A stretch of DNA of 64,000 nt from Chitinophagales bacterium (GTDB lineage: Bacteria > Bacteroidota > Bacteroidia > Chitinophagales > UBA2359). Below, in pieces: positions 8,663 through 19,000 of this stretch. The translations under genes and the position numbers were made by a program. The notes beneath the pieces are model-generated. The model was not told the DNA's origin. It was given only the letters and a program-made list of their open reading frames with translations, and ran no database searches. The stretch spans positions 1 to 64,000 of the forward strand of contig JAEUUX010000066.1 in NCBI GenBank assembly GCA_016787295.1. The letters run 5' to 3'. Position 1 is the stretch's first letter. Every line of letters starts with the position of its first letter.

Positions 8663-9250
8663 CTATTTTTTCTTTGGCGTATGTGCAGGTTTTTGTTTTT
8701 GGATAGCCATAGCAGTAGTATCACCTTGGGCTGCGGCTTTTTTCATCAACTCCTCAAACATTTGCTCATCGGTTTTGCCAATATTTTCCAAAAGAATTTT
8801 TGCATCATCAGCCAATTCGTGTTGTGGAAACTTTTGCAAAAACTCCGCATAGTATTGTTTCGCTTTGGTAGTATCGTTCAAGTTATCTTTGTAGCTCATC
8901 GCCATCAAAAACAAGGCATTAGGTGCTTTCGCCGACTGCGGATACTGTTGATACACCGACTCAAAAGTACCAACTGCCGTTTTGAAATCATGAAGTTGCT
9001 GGTACAATTGTCCCGTATTGAACAAATACTCCGCCGATTTTTCATCTTTTGGCGCATTTTTTACGTAATTTTCGTAGGCAACAATCAAGTTTTTAGTTGT
9101 CACACTATCAGGCATAGCGTTTTTGACAGAGGTATATGCTTCTTTGGCTTTGGTGACTTGTTCGTCGAAGCTGGCAGTGCCGCCCGTGTTGCAGGCAGAC
9201 CAAATAAACAAATTAGTGACAAATAGGATTGGAAATATCAGTTTTTTCAT
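8663..9250 (-). CDS. TPR-containing lipoprotein
   Basis: A 195-residue protein with a signal peptide and lipobox IWSAC (Cys20). From about residue 55 it carries tetratricopeptide-like helices: SAEYLFNTGQLYQQLHDFK, then FESVYQQYPQSAKAPNALFL, then AKQYYAEFLQKFPQHELADD. This is the pattern of BamD/YbgF-type periplasmic TPR proteins, but it is shorter and lacks features that would name it. It is likely an outer-membrane-anchored periplasmic scaffold. I prefer the second ATG (9250), which gives a compact signal peptide; 9259 is also possible. Confidence 0.85.
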   Translation of the reverse strand: MKKLIFPILFVTNLFIWSACNTGGTASFDEQVTKAKEAYTSVKNAMPDSVTTKNLIVAYENYVKNAPKDEKSAEYLFNTGQLYQQLHDFKTAVGTFESVYQQYPQSAKAPNALFLMAMSYKDNLNDTTKAKQYYAEFLQKFPQHELADDAKILLENIGKTDEQMFEELMKKAAAQGDTTAMAIQKQKPAHTPKKK

Positions 9251-9371
9251 GTTAGACAATTATTTTTTTTGGTTTTTTGTTATTAATTTTTTGTTGGCAG
9301 ATAAGAACACTTTGATTTTCGAACGACACACAAGGCACAATAAAACACACAACCTTCAGCATGATGAAACC

Positions 9372-9782
9372 TCATAAAATCGGCAGGTACAACACCAATT
9401 CGTTTTGTGAGCGATAATCTTCTATTTGCGGACGCGACGAATCGTGCGCAAAATAGTTTTCCATATCCATAAAAACATGCTTAATTTTTGTGACTTGTTC
9501 CGCCCAATTGAGGAGTTTGCAATACGCATATTTACCTTCGGGCAGCGTAAATGGCTCCAAACCATACAATTCAAATTCCGTATCCACAAAAGGAGCTACA
9601 CAAGCCCAATACTCCAAGGCTGTTCCCACACAACGGCACGCCCCATAGAAATGCCGTCCTTTCAAAGAAGGCAACACCATTTCCAATTTCGCAAAAGCCG
9701 TAGGTATACCCAACTGCATATCGCTTGCTTTGATGCTCATCACCACTTGTGTTGGCAGGTAAGTAACTTGGTAACTTGGCAT
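9372..9782 (-). CDS. GyrI-like / AraC effector-binding domain protein
   Basis: A stand-alone small-molecule-binding domain of 136 residues, of the type found in GyrI and at the C-terminus of some AraC and MerR regulators. The opening strand YQVTYLPTQVVMSIKA, the middle GRHFYGACRCVG, and the closing strand GKYAYCKLLNW leading to the helix QVTKIKHVFMDMENYFA fit the duplicated beta-alpha-beta fold. Frames upstream of the ATG at 9782 look non-coding. There is no DNA-binding part, so it may sequester or sense a ligand. Confidence 0.7.
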   Translation of the reverse strand: MPSYQVTYLPTQVVMSIKASDMQLGIPTAFAKLEMVLPSLKGRHFYGACRCVGTALEYWACVAPFVDTEFELYGLEPFTLPEGKYAYCKLLNWAEQVTKIKHVFMDMENYFAHDSSRPQIEDYRSQNELVLYLPIL

Positions 9783-9835
9783 AGCTGTATATTTGGCACA
9801 AAAATAATGCTTTTTGCGCAAAAAAAAGCACATCT

Positions 9836-9866
9836 GTTGTTTTGTCAATAAGAATCACTAACTTTG
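9836..9866 (+). promoter_or_regulatory. promoter for the glpD-like gene
   Basis: TAACTTTG at 9859-9866 with GTTG 19 bp upstream resembles the Bacteroidota promoter pattern, 47 bp before the start codon at 9914. Confidence 0.5.
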
Positions 9867-9913
9867 CAGTAAAATACTGCCACAAGGCTTATAATTTCTA
9901 ATAATTCTTGATC

Positions 9914-11605
9914 ATGAAACAACCCACAACAATGCTTTCTAGCCTACAAAGAGCCAAAGATTTTGAAGCATTAGACCAACAACATTTCGACGTATTAATC
10001 ATTGGAGGCGGAATCACAGGAGCAGGCATTGCCTTAGATGCAAGTTCCCGCGGATTGAGCAACGTCCTATTCGAAAAACAAGATTTTGCAGCAGGCACAA
10101 GTAGCCGCTCCACCAAACTCATCCACGGAGGCTTGCGCTACCTCAAACAATTAGAAATCGGACTCGTGCGCGAAGTCGGACAAGAACGAGCCTTGCTCCA
10201 CCGCAACGCACCCCACATCGTACAGCCCAAACAAATGCTCTTGCCCATCATCAAAGAAGGATCTTTGGGCAAAACAAGTACCGCTTTTGGCTTATACGTC
10301 TATGATTGGTTAGCCAACGTCGACGACGACGAACGCCGCACCATGCACGAAAAAAACGAAGTCATGGAAATGGAGCCTTTGCTAAGAGAAGACATTATCC
10401 AAGCAGGCGGACGCTATTGGGAATACCAAACCGACGACGCACGCCTCACCATCGAAGTCCTCAAAACAGCCATTAGCCTCGGCAGCCATGCCTTCAATTA
10501 TACCGAAATCACAGACTTTCTCTACAACGACGACAACAAAATCATCGGAGCAAAAATCTATGACCATATCCACCAAAAAGCCATCGTCGTATATGCCCAA
10601 CACATCGTCAATGCCGCCGGCCCATGGGTCGACACAGTCCGCCGAAAAGACGATATAGTCAAAGGAAAACGCCTACACCTCACCAAAGGCGTACATATTG
10701 TCGTCCCATATAACCGCTTACCCCTGCGCGAAGCCGTTTATTTTGACGTACAAGATGGACGAATGATTTTCGCCATTCCCCGCCGAAAAACCACCTATAT
10801 TGGCACCACCGACACCTTTTATCCCACCAATTTATCCATCGAAAAACCCGAAGTCAGCCTCCAAGACGTAGAATACCTCCTCAAAGCCACCAACGAAATG
10901 TTCCCATCAACCAACCTCCAAATCGAAGACATAGTATCGAGTTGGGTAGGCTTGCGTCCCCTTATCCACGAAGACGGCAAATCCCCCTCCGAACTATCCC
11001 GCAAAGACGAAATTTTCATCTCATCCAAAGGCTTGATTTCTATTGCAGGAGGCAAACTAACAGGCTTCCGAAAAATGGCAGAACGAACAATAGATGTAGT
11101 AGTAAAACAACGCTACAAACAAAACAAAACACCCATCAGCACCTCTGCCACAGAAGACCTTAAACTATCAGGAGGCAACTTCAAAAACCCCGAAGACATT
11201 CCCAACTATATCACCGACCTAAGCAATACCTACAGCCAATTACAAATCACAGAACAACAAATCCACGATTTGGTCTACAAATATGGCACCAACACACCCC
11301 ATATCATCGAAATTTACCAAGAACTATTGCCAAAAAACACCAAATTATCAACCACGCAACGCCTTTTATTAGCAGAACTGCACTACAGCATTCGCCACGA
11401 AATGGTCACAAACCTATCCGACTTCCTAATTCGCCGAACAGCCCGCCTCTATTTCGAACGAGAAACCATCGAGGAAACCTACTTTCTACTACTCGATGAA
11501 TTAGCCAAACAACTACAGTGGAACAAAAAACAAAAACTGCAATACCTCCGCGAGTTTGAGCAAGAATACCAAGCCGTTTTATCATTCATTCCCCAACAAG
11601 CATAA
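9914..11605 (+). CDS. glpD: glycerol-3-phosphate dehydrogenase, FAD-dependent
   Basis: A 563-residue aerobic-type enzyme that oxidises sn-glycerol 3-phosphate to dihydroxyacetone phosphate and passes electrons to quinone at the membrane. The N-terminal dinucleotide-binding motif is DVLIIGGGITGAGIALDASS, followed by the family signature GTSSRSTKLIHGGLRYLK. The middle has VNAAGPWVD and RRKTTYIGTTDTFY, and ISIAGGKLTGFRKMAE closes the FAD domain. A helical C-terminal domain of about 130 residues follows. No glycerol kinase or facilitator gene is nearby. The coding strand is strikingly A/C-rich, as are the next two genes. Confidence 0.95.
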   Translation: MKQPTTMLSSLQRAKDFEALDQQHFDVLIIGGGITGAGIALDASSRGLSNVLFEKQDFAAGTSSRSTKLIHGGLRYLKQLEIGLVREVGQERALLHRNAPHIVQPKQMLLPIIKEGSLGKTSTAFGLYVYDWLANVDDDERRTMHEKNEVMEMEPLLREDIIQAGGRYWEYQTDDARLTIEVLKTAISLGSHAFNYTEITDFLYNDDNKIIGAKIYDHIHQKAIVVYAQHIVNAAGPWVDTVRRKDDIVKGKRLHLTKGVHIVVPYNRLPLREAVYFDVQDGRMIFAIPRRKTTYIGTTDTFYPTNLSIEKPEVSLQDVEYLLKATNEMFPSTNLQIEDIVSSWVGLRPLIHEDGKSPSELSRKDEIFISSKGLISIAGGKLTGFRKMAERTIDVVVKQRYKQNKTPISTSATEDLKLSGGNFKNPEDIPNYITDLSNTYSQLQITEQQIHDLVYKYGTNTPHIIEIYQELLPKNTKLSTTQRLLLAELHYSIRHEMVTNLSDFLIRRTARLYFERETIEETYFLLLDELAKQLQWNKKQKLQYLREFEQEYQAVLSFIPQQA

Positions 11606-11617
11606 CCACCACCAAAA

Positions 11618-11735
11618 TAGCCAACAACGCTGCTTGTACCATTAAAAAAACAGCCAGCAACAATAATATTGCCCCAATAGGTAGCAACGGTACTTGTACC
11701 GTTGAAAATAGGCAACAATAGTACAATTACTGTTA
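11618..11735. repeat. three imperfect hairpin repeats after glpD
   Basis: Three related units of about 35-50 bp follow glpD, each centred on a small inverted repeat and followed by an A-run. The middle unit has a perfect 8-bp stem AACGGTAC/GTACCGTT with a two-base loop at 11684-11701. The first (AACGCTGC TT GTACCATT) and third (AATAGTAC AA TTACTGTT) are decayed versions. They may act together as a terminator or be a small repeat family. The 11606-11871 gap holds nothing else. Confidence 0.5.
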
Positions 11736-11871
11736 AAAAAAAACAACCTATATCATTTAAAACCCCGAAGTAGTGACACAACATAAACAAAAAGAAACTA
11801 CCACCACAAAACACCACCAACAAACAACACACCCAAAAAAAACAAACCCATCACCCCTTAAAAAAGCACCA

Positions 11872-12216
11872 ATGAAACCCCAAATAATCCTCAGTTTCCT
11901 ATTATGTTGCTGGGTTTTCGCACAACAAGCAACAGCACAAAACACACCTGCCCCCATCGTCACACCACCCACCGAAACCATCGAACCCGCCCGACTCCAC
12001 CAACTATACCTACCCAAGCCCGCCATTAAGATAGGCGTATTGCGCCATCGCGACGGAGAAGTCCTAGACGGCGAACTATCTCCCGACGGCTTGCGAATCA
12101 TCATCAAAAACTACACCCGCCGCAACGGTGTAGAAGTAGAAGTACTCTTCAAAGACGGCACAGAAGAAAAAATATCCCGAAGCCCATGCGTCATCGACGA
12201 AGTACCCGCCCTATAA
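11872..12216 (+). CDS. small secreted protein of unknown function
   Basis: A 114-residue protein with an N-terminal signal peptide (hydrophobic stretch IILSFLLCCWVFA, then AQQATAQ before the likely cleavage site). A Pro/Thr-rich linker leads to a domain of about 75 residues with alternating strands: IKIGVLRHRDGEVLDGELS, LRIIIKNYTRRN and VEVEVLFKDGTEEKISRS. I do not recognise the family. The ATG at 11872 is chosen because upstream codons are low-complexity Thr/His/Lys. It probably forms a unit with the PaaN-like gene 97 bp downstream. Confidence 0.7.
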   Translation: MKPQIILSFLLCCWVFAQQATAQNTPAPIVTPPTETIEPARLHQLYLPKPAIKIGVLRHRDGEVLDGELSPDGLRIIIKNYTRRNGVEVEVLFKDGTEEKISRSPCVIDEVPAL

Positions 12217-12313
12217 CACACACCACCAACAAACCAACAAACCAAATACCCATTATATCCAAACACAAACACAACAGCATAATATTCTCCCACAACTAAC
12301 CAATAAAAATACC

Positions 12314-13972
12314 ATGCAGTTATCCGAACAACAAAAAAACAGCTTAGACAAAGCTATAACAGCTATCCAAGACCGAAACTTCTATGCCCATCACCCCGAA
12401 CACCCAGGAGCTTATGGCGAAGAAGCAGCCAATAGTGGCAAAGCCGCTTTCGAACAACAACTCAACAAACCCTTTACACAACTCCTCCAAACAGGCACCA
12501 CAGCACAAGCAGGCGACGAAACATCGCCCTATACAGGACAAAAATTGGGCATTACATATCCAACAACAACCACCGACACCCTAATCAACAACGCAAATAC
12601 AGCCTTCGAACAGTGGCGAAAAACCACACCCGACACAAGAGCAGCCCTGCTCATCGAAGCCCTAGAACAAATCAAAAATCGCTATCACGAAATCGCACAC
12701 GCCACTATGCACACCACAGGACAATCTTTCGTCATGTCATTCCAAGCCTCCGGTCCCCATGCCGCCGACCGAGCAATGGAAACCCTCGCCTTAGCCTATC
12801 AAGAACTCACCCGTTTTCCCGCCCAAAAAACATGGACAAAACCAATGGGAAAATTCGCCATTCAACTCCAAAAAACATTCACACCCATTCCGCATGGCAT
12901 AGGATTAGTCATAGGCTGCTCCACATTCCCAACATGGAACTCCGTCCCCGGACTATTTGCCGACCTAATGACAGGCAACACAGCCATCGTCAAACCACAC
13001 CCATTAGCAATACTACCCATTGCCATTTTCGTCGCAGAAATCCAACAAACACTCCAAAAAAATGGATTCAACCCCAACATCGTACAATTAGCCGTCGATA
13101 CACCAGACCAACTCATCACAAAGCAATTAGCCGAACACCCCAACATTCGCCTCATCGACTACACAGGTGGAAACACCTTTGGAGACTATGTAGAATCCCT
13201 CCCCAACAAAATCACATTCACCGAAAAAGCAGGAGTCAATTCAGTCATCATCGACTCCGTCCGCGACCTCCGCGAAGTCATGCGAAACCTCGCCTTCTCC
13301 GTCTCCCTATACTCAGGACAAATGTGTACAGCCCCACAAAACCTATTCATTCCCGAAGGTGGAATCACCACTACCGACAACGAAAACATACCATTCGAAA
13401 CCGTCGTCGACGTATTCAAAAATGAAGTAGCCGCTTTGGTCTTAAACCCCAAAATGGGAGCTGGTACACTCGGCGCAATACAAAACCCACACACATTAGA
13501 AAGAGCCAAAAACGCCGTACATCTCGGAGCAACCGTAGTCCTATCACCCTTAGACATAAAAGACACTATTTTTCCCGACTCACGCCTTATATCACCCACC
13601 ATTTTACAAGCCGATGCCACCCAAACCGACATCTACCAACAAGAACTCTTTGGCCCCATCGTCGTCATAGTAAAAACCCGCAACACAGAACACTCCACCG
13701 CATTAGCCAAAGCTATGGCAGCCAAACACGGAGCAATCACCTGTGCCGCATACACCACCTCCAACCAAACAGCACAACAAATCACCGACGAAATGAACCA
13801 AGTATTTGCTCCCGTTTCCCTCAACCTCACAGGATTTATTTGGGTCAACCAACATGCAGCCTTCTCCGACTTCCACGTCACGGGCGGCAATCCCGCAGGC
13901 AACGCCTCATTCACCGACCCCAACTATGTCAACAAACGATTTGTATGGGTAGGCAACCGTTCCATCGCCTAA
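12314..13972 (+). CDS. paaN: PaaN-like aldehyde dehydrogenase (phenylacetic acid degradation family)
   Basis: A 552-residue protein of the aldehyde dehydrogenase superfamily with a long N-terminal extension (about residues 1-85, beginning LSEQQKNSLDKAITAIQDRN) typical of the second PaaN family. Catalytic features are the general-base Glu in FTEKAGVNS and the nucleophile Cys in YSGQMCTAPQN. GLVIGCSTFPTWNSVPGL and TGNTAIVKPHP form the cofactor-binding region. In phenylacetate degradation such enzymes oxidise the ring-opened semialdehyde. No other paa gene is in the window, so that pathway role is inferred from the family. The coding strand is very A/C-rich. A strong terminator follows. Confidence 0.85.
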   Translation: MQLSEQQKNSLDKAITAIQDRNFYAHHPEHPGAYGEEAANSGKAAFEQQLNKPFTQLLQTGTTAQAGDETSPYTGQKLGITYPTTTTDTLINNANTAFEQWRKTTPDTRAALLIEALEQIKNRYHEIAHATMHTTGQSFVMSFQASGPHAADRAMETLALAYQELTRFPAQKTWTKPMGKFAIQLQKTFTPIPHGIGLVIGCSTFPTWNSVPGLFADLMTGNTAIVKPHPLAILPIAIFVAEIQQTLQKNGFNPNIVQLAVDTPDQLITKQLAEHPNIRLIDYTGGNTFGDYVESLPNKITFTEKAGVNSVIIDSVRDLREVMRNLAFSVSLYSGQMCTAPQNLFIPEGGITTTDNENIPFETVVDVFKNEVAALVLNPKMGAGTLGAIQNPHTLERAKNAVHLGATVVLSPLDIKDTIFPDSRLISPTILQADATQTDIYQQELFGPIVVIVKTRNTEHSTALAKAMAAKHGAITCAAYTTSNQTAQQITDEMNQVFAPVSLNLTGFIWVNQHAAFSDFHVTGGNPAGNASFTDPNYVNKRFVWVGNRSIA

Positions 13973-13997
13973 ACCTTTCAAAACATAAACACCCAAA

Positions 13998-14037
13998 AAC
14001 GCCAAATTTGCCACCCACAGCAAATTTGGCGTTTTTA
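13998..14037 (+). terminator. rho-independent terminator after paaN
   Basis: A perfect 14-bp stem AACGCCAAATTTGC/GCAAATTTGGCGTT with an 8-nt loop, followed by a T-rich tract. Confidence 0.92.
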
Positions 14038-14060
14038 TTTAAAATACAAATTAAATACTA

Positions 14061-14168
14061 TTTTTTGGGCGTTCCCATACGGGTCGGGCTTTACGAGGCT
14101 TCGCTAACGCTACGGTGCAAGCACCAGCCTGCGGCTGCCCCTACAATCCCTAACGCGCTACGCCATTC
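14061..14168 (-). repeat. dispersed repeat element, copy 2 (inverted)
   Basis: Read on the minus strand it starts GAATGGCGTAGCGCGTTAGG and ends in CCCGACCCG, then a slightly diverged GGGAACGCCC and an A-run, like the copies at 375-490 and 26421-26529. Its interior (GGCTGGTGCTTGCACCGTAG, then CGTTAGCGAAGCCTCG) nearly matches copy 3. It lies directly after the paaN terminator. Confidence 0.85.
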
Positions 14169-14223
14169 AACAAATACACCCAACTCTTTTTTGCGGCGGC
14201 TTACGCCCACCAAAACAATAACA

Positions 14224-14465
14224 TAAAAAATAAAACTCCCTTCCTAAAAAATAAAACTCTCTTCCTAAAAAATAAAACTCCCTTCCTAAAAAATAAAACT
14301 CCTTTCCTAAAAAATAAAACTCCCTTCCTAAAAAACAAAACTCCTTTCCTAAAAAGTAAAACTCCTTTCCTAAAAAATAAAACTCCCTTCCTAAAAAATA
14401 AAACTCCCTTCCTAAAAAATAAAACTCCTTTCCTAAAAAGTAAAACTCCTTTCCTAAAAAGTAAA
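14224..14465. repeat. 21-bp tandem repeat array (about 11 units)
   Basis: About eleven units of 21 bp share the core AAAACTCCCTTCCTAAAAAA, with variants CTCCTTTCCT, CTCTCTTCCT, and AAAAAGT or AAAAAAC for the last bases. Because 21 is a multiple of three, all frames stay open; on the minus strand the array reads as a heptapeptide repeat (FRKGVLF). There is no credible start, so I do not call a gene. It lies between a dispersed repeat copy and hflX. The 13973-14621 gap contains the terminator, the dispersed repeat and this array. Confidence 0.93.
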
Positions 14466-14621
14466 ACTATCGACAAATATCACCATGCTTTTCACAAAAA
14501 ATAAACCTATTAAACCATAACAAAAAAAAATCCCTTCCTTACCATTGTAAAGAAGAGATTAAACATAAATAAAAATAAGATAAAGCCAATAACACAAAAC
14601 ATTATACCCAACTTTTAATAA

Positions 14622-15833
14622 CTACCATTCCTGTTGCTGTGGTTGATAATTAGTATAATAGTCAGCATAAACAGCTTGCACTTTCCCCAAAATAAGTTCT
14701 CGCAAATCATCGATATTTTCGCGTTCCGTTGCCGAAATAAAAATACAATTACCATCAGCACGTTTAAGCCATTGTGTCATCAATTCCTCCACGATTTCCG
14801 TTTTAGTAGCCTCATCCAAGTATTCATCTAAATATTCATTACGATAGCGATCAATTTTGTTAAACACCAAAATAGTTGGCTTCTCACCCGCTTTAATATC
14901 CACCAACGTTTGTTGAACAACATTAATTTGGTCTTCATATTGCAGATGAGAAACATCAACAATATGCAACAAAATATCAGCTTCGCGCACTTCGTCGAGT
15001 GTTGTCTTAAAACTTTCCACCAAGCGATGCGGCAGCTTTCGAATAAACCCAACAGTGTCAGACAGCAAAAAAGGAGTCTGTTCCCACACCACTTTGCGCG
15101 TTGTCGTGTCTAAGGTTGCAAACAGTTTGTCTTCGACAAACACCTCCGATTTGCTTAACAAAGACATCAGCGTACTTTTACCCACATTAGTATAGCCCAC
15201 CAACGACACCCGCACCAAATCGTGGCGTTGTTTGCGCATCGTCATGCTTTGGCGATCAATTTTTTCTAAGTGTTCTTTCAGACGACTAATCTTTTCGCGT
15301 ACAATTCGGCGGTCAGTTTCAATTTCCTGCTCGCCCGGCCCTCGCATACCAATACCACCGCGCTGTCTTTCCAAGTGCGTCCACAAACCACGCAAACGCG
15401 GCAAAAGATATTGCATTTGTGCCAACTCCACTTGTGTTTTAGCTTGTGCAGTTTGGGCGCGTTCCGCAAAAATATCCAAGATAAGAAAAGTGCGGTCTAA
15501 GACTTTTACCTTCAGTTCTCGCTCCAAAATAGCTTGTTGTTTAGGACTTAGGTCATCATCAAAAATCACCAAGTCTATTTCTTGCGCCACTACATATTCG
15601 CGTATTTCCTCCAATTTTCCCGACCCAATGAAAGTTGCACTATTAGGGTGTGGCAGTTTTTGTTTAAAAATCTTAACCACATCTGCACCAGCAGTTTGCG
15701 CCAAAAAACTTAATTCTGCCAGATATTCATCTAATTTGGTTTCGGGTTGTTGAGGCAATATCAATCCCACCAAGACGGCTTTTTCGGCTTGTGGATTTTG
15801 TTTTTTCTCCGATAACTTGACAAATTCCTTCAT
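14622..15833 (-). CDS. hflX: GTPase HflX
   Basis: A 403-residue ribosome-associated GTPase that binds the large subunit and helps split stalled ribosomes. The N-terminal HflX domain (about 1-190) includes ATFIGSGKLEEI and the family motif GERQ-like ERQRGGIGMRGPGE with EIETDRR. The G domain has G1 GYTNVGKSTLM, G3 DTVGFIRKLPH and G4 NKID; G5 is near FISATERENIDDL. Length is normal. It is transcribed alone. A short hairpin (GCCCTA/TAGGGC) lies in the presumed 5' leader at 15876-15890. Confidence 0.96.
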   Translation of the reverse strand: MKEFVKLSEKKQNPQAEKAVLVGLILPQQPETKLDEYLAELSFLAQTAGADVVKIFKQKLPHPNSATFIGSGKLEEIREYVVAQEIDLVIFDDDLSPKQQAILERELKVKVLDRTFLILDIFAERAQTAQAKTQVELAQMQYLLPRLRGLWTHLERQRGGIGMRGPGEQEIETDRRIVREKISRLKEHLEKIDRQSMTMRKQRHDLVRVSLVGYTNVGKSTLMSLLSKSEVFVEDKLFATLDTTTRKVVWEQTPFLLSDTVGFIRKLPHRLVESFKTTLDEVREADILLHIVDVSHLQYEDQINVVQQTLVDIKAGEKPTILVFNKIDRYRNEYLDEYLDEATKTEIVEELMTQWLKRADGNCIFISATERENIDDLRELILGKVQAVYADYYTNYQPQQQEW

Positions 15834-15916
15834 AAAGTTCGTTGTTTGTATTTTTTTATGGGGTGAATAAAGAATGCCCTAAAATAGGGCGCTAAGGTAA
15901 TAACATCTCAACAAAT

Positions 15917-15954
15917 AAAAAAGTTCCCAATTAGTTTTGTTTGGGAACTTTTTT
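15917..15954. terminator. rho-independent terminator
   Basis: A 12-bp stem AAAAGTTCCCAA/TTGGGAACTTTT with a 10-nt loop. It lies downstream of the minus-strand gene ending at 16005; upstream hflX is read away from it. Confidence 0.85.
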
Positions 15955-16004
15955 ATTACTACCAAAGGAATTTTATGCGGATAAATGGCATTCGTCTAAC
16001 AAAT

Positions 16005-19000
16005 TTATCTCATCAACACCACAAAACCTTTGCGTTCGATGGTTTCGTTGGTGCTATTGGTGATTTTGGCAAAATAACTATACGCACCAATAGGAAGGTC
16101 AATACCTTTATTTTTACCGTCCCAACCTTCGCTTATATTGCTACTTGCAAAAACTTCGCGTCCCCAGCGGTCATAAATGTGTATTTCGGCAGCAGTAGCA
16201 TCATTGCCAGCAATGCGAAATAAGTCGTTAACATCGTCACCGTTGGGCGAAAAAGCGGTCGGAATGAGAATGGCACGCACCGTTTGTTGCACAAAAAAGA
16301 CTTGTATAGTGTCGTTGGCTGTTGGCACAAAGCTGATAGTGGGCTGTTGTGTGTCAATACCCACCCAATTATTGCCTTCCCAATGCCCAAAGACAAAGCC
16401 TTCACCCGCCAAAGCCGCCAAGTCGAGGCTTTCTCCTTCGGTCAGCACGATGGTATAGGGTGATGTTGTGATGGTTCCGCCATTAGCGGTCAGGCTACCT
16501 TCGGTGCTGTTCAGTAGGAGAGTGATGGTATAAGTAATGATTTCGTCAAAATTTGCAGTAATTTGAAGGTCTGCTGTTGGCACAAAACTAAGATTGTTCG
16601 TGCTGGTATCGGCAAGAATTTGTCCCACAATGTTCCAACCCTCAAACGAAAAACCCTCGGCTGCCAGCGCTGCCAAATCGAGGTTACTGCCTTGTGGAAT
16701 GGTAAAAACATAAGGCGAAGGTGAGGCAGCACTATTGTTGGCTGTCACTGTCCCACCATTTTCGGTCACAATAGTAATGGTATAGGTGGGAATAGGTAGC
16801 GCATTGAAGTGGGCAATAATGGTATCGGGTGCGGTGGTGTTAAAAACAACTGCCGAATCAGTTTGACTCGGGAAAAGAATATTGTTTTGTAATTCCCAAC
16901 TCACAAACTCAAAACCCGCAGCAGGAATAGCAGCCATATTAATGGGCGTATTGATGTTGTAGTCAACACTATTCGGATAGTTGCTAATGTTGCTATTGTT
17001 CAGATTGATTTGTCCTGCGCCCGCAGGCTCTACCATATATACAATGGTATACACAATTGGCGCAAAATGTACCACCAACGTATCATTTTGGGTCAAAACG
17101 AAGTTGGCGTTGGTGCTGGTGTTGTTGGGTAAAATGGTATGATTGCTCAGTTCCCAACTCAAAAAGTTATACCCAAAATCGGGCAATGCAGAGAGGCTAA
17201 TAGCAGTATTGGCATTAAGTTGCAAAGTCGTGGGCGAAGTGCTGATAGTGGTGCCATTGAGCAAAATTTCGCCGCCAGCGGGAGTATCTAAAATAACGGT
17301 TAAAGTAGTGGGATTCAATGGCATGAAATGCGCCACAATATTATCACCAGTTGTCATCAAAAAGTTAGCAGGGTTGCTTAAGCTATCTGCTAAAATAATA
17401 TGGTTGTCTACTTCCCAATAACTAAACACCCAGTTTGTGGCAGGTGTAGCCGCCAGTGATATAGTGGTATTGGCAAAATAATCGCCTGTAAATGGATAGC
17501 TATAGTTGCTTAAATCGAGTGTGTTGAGTGTTACATCTCCCGACAAAGGTGGTTCGACGGACACAGTAAGCGGGAAAGGACCTTCCACATCATAACAGTC
17601 GATAATTCCTGCGTCGATAGCTGCGCAGCGTGCTGTAATAAAGTCGCGCAATTGTTGCACATTGTTTTGCCAGCCGTTCATCGTTCCACCCCAACGTGCT
17701 ACTTGTTTGGGCATTTCGGGTTCAATGCGGTCTATCAATTGGTCAAGTATTCCCAACATATAGTCGCAAGAAAAAACGGTATTGTTTAAATCGGCATAAC
17801 GGTTGATATACAAAGATCTGAATTGCTCATTTTCATATAAACGTTCAAAAATATTTATATGCTGTTCGGGGTCGTCTACGCCCGGCGATTCCACGCCACA
17901 AGGTGCTGCATTAGGGCTTGTGCTTGGTACACCTGTATAATTAATGTAGTGGTCAAAAGTTGCGTCCATATCCCACAACACGTATCGCCAACGCACCTCA
18001 TTGTCGTTGCTATGCCACCAAGATGTATTGTAGTTTAGCCAGTCGGAGCAAACCGTGTGTGAGTTGATAATAATATAATCTATCAAACTCAGAGGATTCA
18101 GACGTTCGGTGACATATTGATAGTTGGCATCGTTGCTCATATCATTTGATAAGACATAGTTGCGCAAAGCATTCCAATCGTTCATATCGCCATACGCATT
18201 CCACGTTCCGCCCCATGTTTGGATATAATCTATTTCGTTGCCTTCTTTGTCATAATAATAATCAGTGAAATCAGAATCGTCCGTTTTTTCGCGGACATCG
18301 TATAAACCCCAGTATTCTCCATTCATAAAAACCACACAAGGTTCGTAGGCACGTTCGTCTAATTCCAAATTGCCTACTTGTGACAGGTGATGTACAAAAG
18401 CGTCTCGAATATGCGCTCCACCTGTTTGAAAGGGATAGTTATCATTGGCAGCGGCTTTGAAAATCAGGCGCTGAAAACTATTGCGGTCTGTTGTACTAAA
18501 AATTGTTTCGTCAACATCACTATCATAACCCAACTCGTCGCGTGTAATATAGTCAAATCCGCGTTGAGCGTATGCCCATGAGTCGTTGCCGTGTTTGTTG
18601 TATTCGCCAACAGTTTCGTCTTGTAATTGTAGATTGGCATCGAACCATTCAAACGAACCAATGGGAGTGGCATTATAATCACCTTCGAGCAATTCGTCTA
18701 CCTGTGTGCCACTAATCGACACCACTGGCATGGTAAACGTTTCGTTAATGAAATAGGTGTTGGTTTCCATAAAACTCGACAAAATATTGCCATCGGCACT
18801 CACCGCAATAGCATGAACAACGCTGGTGGAACTGACATCAAAAGGTGCTGTATAGAGCGTCGCGGCTGTTGTTGGAAAATTGCCATTGGTAGTATAATAG
18901 ATAGTGGCTGTTGGGTCGGAGCAAGTTATTGTGATGCTGGTGGTGGAGGCATAACCGCCTGACGAAGGTTCGATGTCGGGTGTGGGAGTATAGGCAGTAA

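Noticed and set aside
14201-14476. Open frame on the minus strand with a heptapeptide FRKGVLF repeat
   Set aside because: It is a by-product of the 21-bp array, whose length keeps every frame open; no start signal or conserved non-repeat part is present.
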